DNA of 61,349 nt from NCBI RefSeq assembly GCF_013283785.1, contig NZ_JABCPZ010000037.1:1-61349 (forward strand). Reading direction: 5' to 3'. Below are positions 1 through 9,600 of this stretch, piece by piece. Source of the DNA: Nonomuraea antri (GTDB lineage: Bacteria; Actinomycetota; Actinomycetes; Streptosporangiales; Streptosporangiaceae). The notes under the pieces were generated by a model. That model was not told the origin of the DNA. It was given only the letters and a program-made list of their open reading frames with translations, and searched no databases. Made by a program: the position numbers and the translations under genes. Position 1 is the stretch's first letter. The number at the start of each line of letters is the position of its first letter.

Positions 1-82
1 GCCCCTGACCCCCCGGCCCGGCCGCCATCACGCGGCCGTCCGGATACCCGGCTGTGATCTTCTCTTGTCAGGCTTCGGTGTC

Positions 83-880
83 ATGAAGCGCATCCTCGCT
101 CTCATTCCCCTGGCCGTGGCCCTGGTGTGCGCTCCGGCCGAGGCCGCCGTCGCGGACCCGGTCGTGGCGCTGAAGAAGCAGTTCGAACCGGGCCAGGGGG
201 TCATGTTCCGCGAGACCACGCGCGTGCACTTCGACGACACGTACGCGCTCGGGGGCGAGACCGAAGGCAAGATCGAGCTGGACGCCAAGGGTGTCGTGGC
301 CGCCGAGTCGGCGCGCACGCCCACGTTCAGCCCCGAGCTGCTGGAGAAGACGAAGGACCTCACCGACCCCGAGGAGCTGGAGACCGAGCTCGAACGGGTC
401 TACACGATCAGTATCGACGGCAGGCTGTACGTCAACGGCGGGACCGCGACCAAGGGCTTGCCCGCCACCAAGCTCTGGGCGCCCAGCCCCGGCCTGCCCG
501 GCGACGCCGCCTTCCAGGACCAGGCGGTCAACGTCTTCGAACCGGCCACGCTGAAGAAGCTGATCACCACCGGCAAGCGGACCGGCGCCGAGTATCGCGG
601 TTCTCTCACCCTCAAGGCCCTGTCGAAGGTGTCGCCGACCGTCCGCTGGCGCTTCCCCGGCGCCGCCGACGACGGGGTGCGGGTGCACTGGCGGCTCTGG
701 CTGGACGACCGCGGTCTCGTTAAACGGTTGCTCACCACGTGGACGGTCCGCACCAATGACGACATGCTGATGACGAAGCGGACGGACTCCCGCTACTTCG
801 ACTGGGGAACCGCCGTGCACGTCACACCGCCGCCGGCGGAGAACGTCGCCACCTGGAAGGAGATCCAGGACGCGGCGTAA
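83..880 (+). CDS. Secreted protein of unknown function, possibly LppX/LprG-like
   Basis: 265 residues from ATG 83. The frame opens at TTG 65, but the ATG begins a typical signal peptide: basic MKR, a hydrophobic core to about residue 18 and an Ala-rich cleavage region near 20-26. There is a Cys in the hydrophobic core but no clear lipobox, so export without lipidation is more likely. The mature part alternates short charged and hydrophobic stretches and ends with a DWGTAV-type segment that I associate with actinobacterial LppX/LprAFG-like exported proteins. That family link is tentative. It converges with the hydrolase that ends 12 nt away. Confidence 0.7.
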   Translation: MKRILALIPLAVALVCAPAEAAVADPVVALKKQFEPGQGVMFRETTRVHFDDTYALGGETEGKIELDAKGVVAAESARTPTFSPELLEKTKDLTDPEELETELERVYTISIDGRLYVNGGTATKGLPATKLWAPSPGLPGDAAFQDQAVNVFEPATLKKLITTGKRTGAEYRGSLTLKALSKVSPTVRWRFPGAADDGVRVHWRLWLDDRGLVKRLLTTWTVRTNDDMLMTKRTDSRYFDWGTAVHVTPPPAENVATWKEIQDAA

Positions 881-892
881 CCCCTCCGATGG

Positions 893-1507
893 TCACCCCT
901 CGCGCGGCCCGGTGAAGTGGGTGACGAACCAGTCGCGGGCCAGGTTCGCGACCTGCTCCAACGCCCCCGGCTCCTCGAACAGGTGCGTCGCCCCAGGCAC
1001 GATCTCCAGCTTGGCCTCGGACCGCAGGTGCCGCTGCGCCTCCTCGTTCAGCTCCACCACCACCGGATCACGTCCGCCCACGATGAGCAGCGTCGGCGCG
1101 GACACGTCGGACAGCCGGGCCCCGGCCAGGTCGGGCCGGCCGCCGCGCGAGACGACGGCGGCGATCGTGTTGCCCGGCTCGGCCGCGCCCCACAGCGCCG
1201 CCGCCGCACCGGTGCTGGCGCCGAAGTAGCCGATGGGCAGCCCGGCGGCGGAGTCCTGCGCACGCACCCATTCGGTACGTCCCAGCAGCCGTTCGGCCAG
1301 CAGCCCGATGTCGAACACGTTGGCCCTGTCCGCCTCCTCCTCGGGTGTGAGCAGGTCGAACAGCAGCGTGCCGAGACCTGCCCGGTTGAGCGCGTCGGCC
1401 ACGTAGCGGTTGCGCGGGGAGTGCCTGCTGCTTCCGCTGCCGTGCACGAACAGCACCACTCCCTGCGCGGCGTCTGGGACGATCAGGTCGTCGGACACCG
1501 GACACAC
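893..1507 (-). CDS. Alpha/beta hydrolase, dienelactone-hydrolase-like
   Basis: 204 residues, the usual length for small single-domain alpha/beta hydrolases. An FVHGSGSS oxyanion segment lies near residue 20, the nucleophile elbow is GASTGA (Ser near residue 97), the acid lies in GGRDPVV near 145, and the histidine in GATHLF near 175. This completes a Ser-Asp-His triad. No signal peptide is visible, so it should be cytosolic. Start is GTG 1507 or the in-frame GTG 1498. It lies 29 nt downstream of the second ASRT gene on the same strand and may be the last gene of that operon. The substrate cannot be read from the sequence. Confidence 0.85.
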   Translation of the reverse strand: MCPVSDDLIVPDAAQGVVLFVHGSGSSRHSPRNRYVADALNRAGLGTLLFDLLTPEEEADRANVFDIGLLAERLLGRTEWVRAQDSAAGLPIGYFGASTGAAAALWGAAEPGNTIAAVVSRGGRPDLAGARLSDVSAPTLLIVGGRDPVVVELNEEAQRHLRSEAKLEIVPGATHLFEEPGALEQVANLARDWFVTHFTGPREG

Positions 1508-1536
1508 ACCTCCCCCTCATGCCCCGGTTCCGGGGA

Positions 1537-1932
1537 TCATTCCCCGGTTTCGGAGAACGTGTCCCCTCTTTCATGGAATGCCAGCCCGCCGGCCGTCGCG
1601 AGCGCCGCCTGCCTGGTGTCGTACCTGGTGAACTGCACGACGATCGGGACGTCCGAGTCGACCACCACCGCGTACGGCGTGTCGAGCAGCAGCGCCCGGG
1701 GGTCGATCAGGTCGCCGAGTCCGATCAGGCGCAGCCGCCGCGCGCCGACCTCGCAGTGGAAGGGGCCCACCTGCTCGTCCTCGCCGTAGGCCATGAGCTC
1801 GACCTGGGCCTCGCGCGTTCCGGTGTTGAGCAGGGCGAGCTGGTCCCTGCTGCTCATCTCGGGTTCGGGCCCGTGCGAGCCCATCGGCACGCGGACCCCG
1901 GGGACGACCCACCGGGTACGTCCGAGCGTCAT
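1537..1932 (-). CDS. ASRT-family protein (Anabaena sensory rhodopsin transducer homologue), divergent copy
   Basis: 131 residues starting MTLGRTRW. The frame is open upstream, but ATG 1932 overlaps the oxidase stop as ATGA, which argues for this start. It aligns over its whole length with the ASRT family: a GSHGPEPEMSS segment, an LNTG turn, a GPFHCEVGARR strand, a DTPYAVVVDSDVPIVVQ strand and a TRYDTRQAALA tail. The family is a small beta-sandwich that forms tetramers; most homologues lack a rhodopsin and are thought to bind small molecules. This copy is more diverged than the one at 3116-3502 and has an extra C-terminal tail. Confidence 0.85.
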   Translation of the reverse strand: MTLGRTRWVVPGVRVPMGSHGPEPEMSSRDQLALLNTGTREAQVELMAYGEDEQVGPFHCEVGARRLRLIGLGDLIDPRALLLDTPYAVVVDSDVPIVVQFTRYDTRQAALATAGGLAFHERGDTFSETGE

Positions 1933-3119
1933 CGCGCCACCCCCAGCAGGTCGCGCAGGTAGGGGGTGAGGAACAGCCCGCCGGGGTCGAGGCGCCGCCG
2001 GGCGGCGAGCCACCGGCCGGCCATGGGGTAGCGGGACAGCAGCGCCTCGCCCTTGAGCGTGAACAGCTTGGCCCAGTGGGGGCGGCCCCCGTGGGCCTGG
2101 AAGATCGGTTCGAGGTCGGCGAAGTAGTCCAGGTAGGGCAGATCCTGGTTCTGGTGCAGCGAGATCGTCACGGTGTCCCGGCCGTGCGCGGTACTGAAAT
2201 AGGCGTCATCCGCCGCGATAGTGCGATAAAGCACGCGCCAGGCGACATGTCGGAGGTGGCGGGCGCGCACCCGTTCCCGTACCTCCGCGAAACACGCCGG
2301 CCCGGCCTCGGCGGGCAGCGCGTACTCCATCTCGTGGAAGCGCAGCTCGCGCACCCGGGGCAGCACGTCGGCGCTCCAGCCCACCATGTCACGCTCCGAC
2401 CCCCTGCGTACCTCGTGGTCGGGCCGGTCGTCGGTGATCTCGTTGATCCGGCGCAGCTTGACCTCGTCCTTGCGGGGATACCAGTAGAAGTCGAAGTTGC
2501 GGTTCTCGGCCGCCAGCTCGTCCAGCCGGTCGCGGACCTCGCGCCACGGCGCGCAGCGTTCGCTGCGGTGCACCCGGAAGGCGGGCACCAGGCGCAGCGT
2601 GAGCGCGGTCGCGATGCCGAGCGCGCCCAGCGACACGCGGGCCGCGCGCAGCAGGTCGCCGTCGTCCTCGCCGAGCTCCAGCACCTCGCCCGAGGCCAGG
2701 ACGAGCCTGACCCCGGCCAGCTGGGTGGACAGGTTGCCCAGCGTGCGGCCGGTGCCGTGGGTGCCGGTCGCGAATCCGCCCGCCAGGGTCTGCCGGTCGA
2801 TGTCGCCGGTGTTCTCCATGGCCAGGCCGACCTTGAGCAGCTCCTGCCCGGCCCGGTGGATGGGGGTGCCCGAGCCGAGCGTGGCGCGGCGGGCATCGGC
2901 GTCGTGCGAGATCAGCCCGTCGAAGTGGTCGAGCGAGACGAGCAGCCCGTCGGTGCGCACGAGCGGCGCGGAGGAGTGACCGGAGCCCACCGCCCGGACC
3001 GTCCTGCCGTCGGCGGCCGCCTGCCGCAGCAGCTCGCTCAGCTCGCCCTCGCTCGCAGGGCTGACCCGGTCCGCGGGGGTGAACCGCAGACCGCCCGACC
3101 AGTTGGCGAACTCCGTCAT
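1929..3119 (-). CDS. FAD-linked sugar-1,4-lactone oxidase (D-arabinono/L-gulono-lactone oxidase type)
   Basis: 396 residues. The N-terminal FAD_binding_4 domain carries VGSGHSSAP near residue 45, where the His is the expected covalent flavin attachment point, and GTHGTGR near 118. The C-terminal ALO domain ends with GRPHWAK and an FLTPYLRDLL tail. The HWAK motif is typical of aldonolactone and alditol oxidases, which oxidise a sugar lactone or polyol and pass electrons to oxygen or an acceptor. No signal peptide. ATGA overlaps on both sides couple it to two ASRT proteins, so a shared job in sensing or binding a sugar-type ligand is plausible. The exact substrate is unknown. Confidence 0.9.
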   Translation of the reverse strand: MTEFANWSGGLRFTPADRVSPASEGELSELLRQAAADGRTVRAVGSGHSSAPLVRTDGLLVSLDHFDGLISHDADARRATLGSGTPIHRAGQELLKVGLAMENTGDIDRQTLAGGFATGTHGTGRTLGNLSTQLAGVRLVLASGEVLELGEDDGDLLRAARVSLGALGIATALTLRLVPAFRVHRSERCAPWREVRDRLDELAAENRNFDFYWYPRKDEVKLRRINEITDDRPDHEVRRGSERDMVGWSADVLPRVRELRFHEMEYALPAEAGPACFAEVRERVRARHLRHVAWRVLYRTIAADDAYFSTAHGRDTVTISLHQNQDLPYLDYFADLEPIFQAHGGRPHWAKLFTLKGEALLSRYPMAGRWLAARRRLDPGGLFLTPYLRDLLGVAR

Positions 3120-3502
3120 ATCGGATAGGCGATGGTGGACAACAGGGCGTTCTCCGCCTGCCGGGAGTCGAGCCTGCTGTGCTGGACGACCACCGGCACG
3201 TCGCTGCGGATCACCGACGCGTACGGAGTGTCACGGGGAATCGGCTCGGGATCGGTCAGGTCGTTGAACCGCTGGTGCACCGTCCTGCGGGCCGGGACCA
3301 CCAGCCGGTAGGGCCCGGCCGGGTCGCGGTCGGCGAAGTACACGGTGATCTCGATCCTGGCATCGGCGTCGCCCGCGTTGAGCACGCAGGCGCTCTCGTG
3401 GCTGAGCATCTCCGGCCCGGGCCCGGTGCTGCCCGACGGGATGTATCCGTCGGCGATCGCCCAGGTCAGAGCCCCTACCGCTGCCCCTGCCGCTGCGCTC
3501 AT
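3116..3502 (-). CDS. ASRT-family protein (Anabaena sensory rhodopsin transducer homologue), canonical copy
   Basis: 128 residues from ATG 3502; GTG 3508 is an alternative. It is strikingly close to cyanobacterial ASRT: WAIADGYIP, GPEMLSHESACVLNAGD, GPYRLVVPARRTVHQRFNDL, SDVPVVVQHSRLDSRQAENA, ending LLSTIAYPI. In Anabaena the protein partners a sensory rhodopsin, but no opsin-like seven-helix protein exists in this window. First gene of an operon in which all three genes overlap by ATGA. An 86-nt gap separates it from the divergent FUSC gene. Confidence 0.92.
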   Translation of the reverse strand: MSAAAGAAVGALTWAIADGYIPSGSTGPGPEMLSHESACVLNAGDADARIEITVYFADRDPAGPYRLVVPARRTVHQRFNDLTDPEPIPRDTPYASVIRSDVPVVVQHSRLDSRQAENALLSTIAYPI

Positions 3503-3588
3503 CGCCACTCCCGTCGTCGCCTACAGCTGTGCCGCTACCCGAAGAAGCGCGGCTCTATCCGCCGGGATGCGGGGCAGGAGCGTTCGTC

Positions 3589-4794
3589 ATGGAGACGGAG
3601 TCCGGGCGCAGGAGGAAGGACCTGGCCCGCTCCCCGATCGAGCGCGTCGTAGCGGGGGGCGCGGCGGCGCTCGCCCGGCTGCGCAAGCTGGGCTTCGGCG
3701 ACTGGCTGCGTACGGAGCGTGACGAGTTCGTCCAGACGGTCAAGGTGACGGTCGCGTGCATGCTCGCCTGGTGGCTGGCCGCGTCCGTGCTCGAACTGGA
3801 CCTGCCGGTGCTGGTGCCGATCGGCGTGCTGCTGACCGTGTCGGCCACCGCCTACAGCACGATCATCAGGGGCATGCAGCAGGTGGGCGCGGTCATCGCC
3901 GGGGTCGCCGCGGCCACCCTGCTGATCTGGCTGCTCGGCGTGAACACGCTGACGCTCGGCGTGCTGGTGACCGCGGGGCTCGTCCTGTCGCGGCTGCTCA
4001 ACATGCCCGCGCAGAACGTGCAGATCCCGATCACGGCCCTGCTCGTCCTCTCGCTCGGCCGCAACTATGGCCTGGCCAGGCTGGCCGACGTGCTGCTCGG
4101 CGCGGGCATCGGCATCGTGGCGAACCTGCTGATCCTGCCGCCGCGCTTCGTGGAGAAGGCCGCCAAGGAGCTGTGCGACCTGGCCGACGAGATGTCCGAC
4201 CTGGCCGACGACATGGCGGACGGCCTGGACGCCGACTGGGACGAGGACGTCGCCAGGGACTGGCTGGATCGCGCCCGCGGCCTGGCCCAGCGCCTGGAGG
4301 ACACCGAAAACGCGGCCGAGCAGGCCGCCGAGTCCATCAGGCTGTCGCTGCGCCGCCACCGCTACAAACGCCGGCTGGAGCAGGTCGCCGAGGCCGCCGC
4401 CTGTCTCGATCACGCCTGCACCCAGTTCAGGGGCATCGCCAGGGCGCTGACCGACCTCATGGCCGGCGTGCGCGGCCTGCCCGAGCGCCCGCCCGAGCTG
4501 CCCGGCTCACTCGCGGACGCGCTGCGGGCCCTGTCACGGATCTTCCACCGCTTCGGCCTGCTCCTGCTCGGCCGGGGCAACACCAAGGACCTGCGCGCGC
4601 TCAACGCCGCCCGGCGTGAGTGCGCGCGGCACCAGCGCACGCTGACCGGCGACTTCGAGGCCACGGTCAGGCAGGACGCCGACCTGTGGCCGCTGTACGG
4701 CGCCATCGTGGAGGACTGCGCCAGGATCACGCACGAGTTCGACCCCGAACACGGCCCGCACCGCGCCGCGTTCCCGCCATACCGGCGTTCGTGA
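3589..4794 (+). CDS. FUSC-family (aromatic acid exporter-like) membrane protein
   Basis: 401 residues. ATG 3589 was chosen over the earlier frame start at 3529 because GGCAGGAG lies about 11 nt upstream. Residues about 50-190 hold a block of hydrophobic segments with short loops, matching the N-terminal half of FUSC/ArAE proteins. The C-terminal half is a soluble, highly charged helical region with LADEMSDLADDMAD-type coiled coil. Proteins of this family are predicted to export small aromatic or amphipathic compounds at the cytoplasmic membrane. Only one membrane block is present, as in shorter actinobacterial members. Confidence 0.82.
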   Translation: METESGRRRKDLARSPIERVVAGGAAALARLRKLGFGDWLRTERDEFVQTVKVTVACMLAWWLAASVLELDLPVLVPIGVLLTVSATAYSTIIRGMQQVGAVIAGVAAATLLIWLLGVNTLTLGVLVTAGLVLSRLLNMPAQNVQIPITALLVLSLGRNYGLARLADVLLGAGIGIVANLLILPPRFVEKAAKELCDLADEMSDLADDMADGLDADWDEDVARDWLDRARGLAQRLEDTENAAEQAAESIRLSLRRHRYKRRLEQVAEAAACLDHACTQFRGIARALTDLMAGVRGLPERPPELPGSLADALRALSRIFHRFGLLLLGRGNTKDLRALNAARRECARHQRTLTGDFEATVRQDADLWPLYGAIVEDCARITHEFDPEHGPHRAAFPPYRRS

Positions 4795-4818
4795 ATCGTC
4801 GGCTGTGCGGTGCGCGGT

Positions 4819-4832
4819 CCGGGTGAACCCGG
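4819..4832. terminator. Short GC hairpin between convergent genes
   Basis: CCGGG, loop TGAA, CCCGG, directly abutting the stop codon of the acetyltransferase and 25 nt past the FUSC stop. There is no T-run, as is common in actinomycetes, so termination function is inferred. Confidence 0.4.
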
Positions 4833-5612
4833 CTATGCGGCGAGCAGTTCGGTGAGCCGGCGCACCGCGAACGGCACGAGTTCCCGCACCGGCAGCAGCC
4901 GGCAGGCCGCCGCGCCCACCATGACCTCCTTGATCCCGGCGTGCGCCTCGAAGTCGCCGCCCACGGTGGGGAAGTGCGTGCTGTTGTCGTCGCCCACGTC
5001 GAGCGCCTCGGCCCAGACCCGCTCGCCGTCCACCTCCATCGGGAAGCGGCGCAGCTTGAGCCGCGGGTGCGGCGTCAAGGTCTCGGCGTAGTGCAGGAAG
5101 GTGTTGCGGTTGTGGCCGACGCCGATGAGCAGGATGTGCGCGCCCAGCTCGTGCAGGCGGCCGAACGGCGACACGCGGCCGACCGCGAACCCGAGCGTCT
5201 GCCGTCGCACGATGTCGGCGGCGAGCGGGCCGACCGCGGCCAGCGAGACCTGCGGGTGGCCGCCGCGCACGCTGTCGGGCCGGGAACGCAGCGCCTCCGG
5301 GACGGCGCCCATGGGCGAGGGCAGCTCGGGGTGGAAGGCGGGCACGGCGTCGCGCCGCGCCCGCAGCGCCGTGTCTGGCACGCCCGAGTGCTCCGGCTCG
5401 GGGTCGGTGACCTGCGGGGTGAATGTGGGCACGACGACGTTCCCGGCCGGGCCGACCGCGGCGAGCAGGCTTTCGACCACGGTGGCGGCGCCGCCCTCGA
5501 CGCGGCCCAGGCTCGACAGCGAGGAGTGCACGACGATCGTCATTCCGTCGTGCACCCCGGCCTCGCGCCAGCCGCGGGCCAGGTCGGCGGCGGTCAGCGG
5601 GTGCTCGTGCAT
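4833..5612 (-). CDS. AAC(3)-family N-acetyltransferase
   Basis: 259 residues, family-typical. It contains VHSSLSSLG near residue 29 and IGVGHNRNTFLHYAE near 163, both hallmarks of the Antibiotic_NAT fold (aminoglycoside 3-N-acetyltransferase and YokD relatives), with RGGHPQVSLAAVG near 116. The known reaction is acetyl transfer from acetyl-CoA to an amine such as the 3-amino group of 2-deoxystreptamine aminoglycosides. Many chromosomal actinobacterial members have unknown substrates, so resistance cannot be assumed. No aminoglycoside biosynthesis genes lie nearby. Divergent from the Nudix gene by 95 nt. Confidence 0.85.
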   Translation of the reverse strand: MHEHPLTAADLARGWREAGVHDGMTIVVHSSLSSLGRVEGGAATVVESLLAAVGPAGNVVVPTFTPQVTDPEPEHSGVPDTALRARRDAVPAFHPELPSPMGAVPEALRSRPDSVRGGHPQVSLAAVGPLAADIVRRQTLGFAVGRVSPFGRLHELGAHILLIGVGHNRNTFLHYAETLTPHPRLKLRRFPMEVDGERVWAEALDVGDDNSTHFPTVGGDFEAHAGIKEVMVGAAACRLLPVRELVPFAVRRLTELLAA

Positions 5613-5707
5613 GTGACTCCAGTCCGGTCAGGCGCTGCTCTCAGGCCGGAATCTCGTCCGACGGTGCTCTCTGGTGGGAACCCCGACAAGGGTGCGAAGA
5701 TTCCACC

Positions 5708-6139
5708 ATGATCGACGCCGAGACCGGCTGGTACTTCATGCACGCCTCGATCAAGGGCGTGGTCGTGGTGGACGGCGAGATCCTGCTCTGCAGGAACCCG
5801 CGTGACGCGTGGGAGCTGCCCGGCGGCTGGCCGGACCGGCAGGACACCACGCTGGCCGAGGTGGTGCGGCGCGAGGTCATGGAGGAGACCGGCCTCGACG
5901 TGAGCGTGGGTCCGGTCGTCGGGGCCGAGATCTTCGAGATCAAGGGCGGCAAGGTGCTCATCGTCGCCCTGCTGGCCACCGCGCCGGGCCCGGTGTCGCC
6001 GCGGATCAGCGAGGAGCACAGCGCGGTGCGCTTCTTCCCCGCCGACCGGCTGCCCGACGACCTCGAAGCGGGTTACGCCCCGCTGATCGAGGCCGCCGTG
6101 CAGCGGCTGAACGACGGGGCGCCACCCGGCCCCGAGTGA
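5708..6139 (+). CDS. Nudix hydrolase
   Basis: 143 residues from ATG 5708. The Nudix box runs from ELPGGWP to REVMEETGLDV near residues 37-63. REVMEETGL is canonical, but the spacing from GG to RE is one residue longer than the G-x5-E-x7-RE consensus, and the first Glu position is Asp or Thr. This resembles the ADP-ribose or sugar-nucleotide branch, but the substrate is undetermined. It should cleave a nucleoside diphosphate linkage with Mg2+. Its 3' end is part of a strong hairpin. Confidence 0.85.
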   Translation: MIDAETGWYFMHASIKGVVVVDGEILLCRNPRDAWELPGGWPDRQDTTLAEVVRREVMEETGLDVSVGPVVGAEIFEIKGGKVLIVALLATAPGPVSPRISEEHSAVRFFPADRLPDDLEAGYAPLIEAAVQRLNDGAPPGPE

Positions 6140-6152
6140 GAGGTGGCGCCCC
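6116..6152. terminator. Hairpin spanning the Nudix stop codon
   Basis: An 11-bp perfect stem, GGGGCGCCACC at 6116-6126 and its complement at 6142-6152, with the TGA stop in the loop. It sits between convergent genes and could terminate both directions. No T-run. Confidence 0.55.
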
Positions 6153-6161
6153 GCCGCGTAC

Positions 6162-6539
6162 TCAACCGGCGAACAGCGCGGTGACGAACTGCAGAAGATG
6201 CCAGGCCACGTACGCGCTGAGCGAGCAGTACGCCCACTCCTTGGCCCGGGTGATCCTGGACACCCAGCGCAGCGACTCCGCCGGCTCCGGCCGCGACCGC
6301 AGCGATCTGACGATGAAGTACGCCGACACGAGCCATGCCAGCCCCGACAACACGACCAGCCCGGACGACAGGACCGCGAGCAGCCCCGACCCGGCCTCGC
6401 CCGCGCCTGCGGCGAACTGGCGTATCCACGCGGCGAGCACGCCGGCGAGCAGGGTGACCGCGATCCACCGGTCCTTGCGTGCCTGTCGCCTGAGCCATTG
6501 CAGGTCTCGGCGTAGATGGTTCCCGAGCATCCGGATCAC
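6162..6539 (-). CDS. Small membrane protein of unknown function
   Basis: 125 residues. A basic N-terminus (RRDLQWLRRQARKDR) precedes hydrophobic segments at about 25-42, 52-76 and 105-123, so three membrane passes with a cytosolic basic start are likely. No recognised motif. It lies 75 nt downstream of the large STAND regulator on the same strand and could be cotranscribed with it. Confidence 0.65.
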   Translation of the reverse strand: MIRMLGNHLRRDLQWLRRQARKDRWIAVTLLAGVLAAWIRQFAAGAGEAGSGLLAVLSSGLVVLSGLAWLVSAYFIVRSLRSRPEPAESLRWVSRITRAKEWAYCSLSAYVAWHLLQFVTALFAG

Positions 6540-6614
6540 CTCCGATGGACTGTGGCTGTGAGAACAGCTAACGGGAGAGGCCCATCGGGGATCTGCGACG
6601 TCACATCCGAAAAT

Positions 6615-9600
6615 TCACGACATTTCGCGGAGTTCTGCGGTCGCCTGCTTCACTTCGAACACGTCGCCGACCTCTTCCAGGATCCGCACGGCCGCCGTGA
6701 GATGACTTCTGGCCGACTCGCGGTCGCCCAGCCGGCGGAAGATCCCGCCGAGCACGCGTGAGGCGCACCCGAGGTCGCGCCGCGTGCCGCACCGCAGATG
6801 CACGTCCCTGGCCTGCCTGGCGTGGACCAGGGCCTCCTCGGGCCGGTCCAGGTCGAGCAGCACCATGGCCAGCGTGGTCAGCGCGGCCGCCCAGCGGTCG
6901 CGGGTGCCGCTCTCGTGCAGCAGCTCGACGGTCTGCCTGACGGGTTCGAGCGCCGCCGCCGGCCTGCCCGCCGTGTGCAGCGCCTGCGCGATCGACAGCA
7001 GCGCGCTGGCCCGGTCGTCGCGGGTCTCCTCCCTGATCGTCAGCGACGCCTTGGCCGCGCGCAACGCGTGCCTGTGCTGGCCGAGCGAGAGGTAGGTGTA
7101 GGCGAGCGTCTCCTGCACGTCGGCCTCGGTACGCCGGTTGCCCGTGCCGCCGGCCAGGTCCAGCGCCTCCAGCGCGTACACGAACGCCACCTGCGGCTGC
7201 CCCTGGCGGCGGCGCACCCTGGCCAGCCGGTTGAGCATGCGTGCCTCGACCGGCCGGTCACGGATCACCCGGCTGATCGCCAGCGCCTGGCTCAGGTACT
7301 CGTCGGCGCGCAGGTAGTCCGACAGCCGCCAGTGCACCAGCCCGATCTCGCCCAGCGTCTCGGCCTTGCCCTGCTCGTGGTGCAGCTCCACCTGGACGGT
7401 CAGCGCCTGCTCGAAGTGCGCCAGCGCCTCGTCGTAGCGCGAGCCGTTGCGTGCGATGCGGCCCAGCGTGCACAGCGCCCGGCCGCACCCGTGCTGGTCA
7501 CCGGTGGCGGTGTAGCCGGCCAGCGCGCGTTCCGCGTCGCGCTGGGCGTCCTCGGGCAGCCGCAGCGAGTCGTAGATCTGGGCCAGGCACAGCAGCGTCT
7601 CGGCCTCGGCGTGCTCGTCGCCCAGCTCGTGGCAGATCGACAGCGCCTCCAGGCCCTCGTTGAGCGCGGCGTTCGGCTCGCCCAGGTTCTGCTGCACCCG
7701 GGCCAGGATGATCAGGCTCTGCGCGGTGCCCCGGCGGTCGCCGAGCTCCTCGCGTACGTCCAGGGCCTGGCCGGCGTGCTGCAGCGCGAGCTCGTGCCGC
7801 TCCTGCGACAGATACAGCCGTGACAGCGTGTGCAGGCAGCCGGCCACCCCGGCCTGGTCGTCGATCTCCCGGTACAGGTCGAGCGCCTCGGCCGCGCACG
7901 TCAGCGCGTCGTCGTTGTTGCCGGCGATGCCGTGCACCTCGGCCAGGTCGTTGAGCGCGCGGGCGCGGCCCTCGCTGTCGCCGAGCGAGATGAAGTCGGC
8001 CAGCGCCTCGCCGATGAACCTGGCGGCCAGCGTGGACGGGCCGATGTCGCGGTGGATCGAGCCGAGGTGGCTGCGCATGAGCGCGATCGCCCGCCGGTTG
8101 CCCACCTGCAGCGCCGAGCTCAGCCCGGCCTGCTGGATCTCCAGGTCGTTCTCGTAGTAACGCAGCTTCCTGAACGGCTCGAACACCGCCTCGGCGAGCT
8201 GCCAGGCCATGCCGTACGCGCCGCTCTCCTCGGCCATCCGCACCGCCGAGACCAGCGAGCGGCGCTCGGCCTCGAACCACTCGCGCGGCGTGTCGGACGC
8301 GGTCGCGACGGCCAGGTAGTGGTCGAGCAGCCGCGCCCTGGCCTCGCGCACCCCGGCCTCGGCGTGCCTGCCCAGCTCCTTGGCCAGCCGTTTGACCAGG
8401 TCGTGCACCCGGTAACGCGGCCCCTGCAGCGGCTCGACCAGGTACGCCCGATGCAGCCCCTCCACCGCGACCACAGCCTCGCTCACCGACACCCCCAGCG
8501 CCGCCGCCAGCACCTGCGGCGTGAAATCGCGCCCGGGCAGCAGCCCGACGTGCCTGAACGCCCGCCGCTGCGACGGGCTCAGCGACTCGTACGCCAGATC
8601 CAGCGCCGACCTGAACGCCTCCTCCGGGTCGCCCGTCAGCGGCCGGTCGGGACCGCGCAGCTCGCGCACCCGCGACTGCACGCTCAGCTCCGGGTTCTCG
8701 GCGAGCTTGGCGGCCGAGATGCGCAGCGCGAACGGATGGTAGGAGCACACCTTGGCCAGCTCGGCCAGCGCGTCGCGGTCGGCGGCCCGCGGCGAGTTCT
8801 CGCCCAGCACGGCCACCAGCAGTGCCACCGCGTTGCCCGGGTCGAGCACCTGCAGATCCATCAGGTCGGCGTGCCCGGTGGCGTGCAGCGCGGCCATCCT
8901 GGTCCTGCTGGTCACCAGCACCACGCAGTCCTTGCTGCCGGGCAGCAGCACGCGTACCTGCTCGGCGTCGGCGGCGTTGTCCAGGATGAGCAGCAGCCTG
9001 CGCCCGGCCATCCTGCTGCGGTACAGCAGCATCAGCTCGGCCTCGTCGGCGGCCGGCATGTGCTCGCCGAGCCCGAGCGAGCGCAGGATCTGCCCCAGCG
9101 CCTCGGCCGGGGTCATCGGCGGCTGGCTGGGCGACTGGCCGCGCAGGTCGATGACGATCTGACCGTCGGGGAAGCGGTCGGCGTTCATGTGCGCCCAGTG
9201 GGTCACCAGCGTGGTCTTGCCCACGCCGGGCAGGCCCTGCACGACCATGGTGTTGGTGCGGCGCGTGCGGTCGAGCCAGGAGTTGAGCAGGTCGAGGCTC
9301 TGCAGGCGGCCGGTGAAGTCGGGCACGTCGGCGGGCAGCTGGCGGGGCCGCGGCACCTCGCCGACCAGCAGCGGTCCCGTGCGGGCGCCCGGCCTGGTGA
9401 GGAACGGCGTCACCCGGCCGTCCCAGGGCGCCGACAGGTGTTCCCAGCTGCCCGCCTCGGCGCGCAGGGCGGCCGGGTCGGCGATGCGCAGCCGCCGGTA
9501 GCCGGGACGTACCAGCCAGCCCTTGCGCACCCAGAGCGTGAGCTGGCGCTGGACCACGTCGGGCGAGCTGCCCACCAGGTCGGCCAGCGTCTCCATGGAC

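Noticed and set aside
5648..5704. Operator between the AAC(3) and Nudix genes
   Set aside because: GGAATCT and AGATTCC are complementary but 43 nt apart, with no second copy or regulator gene nearby; chance is likely.
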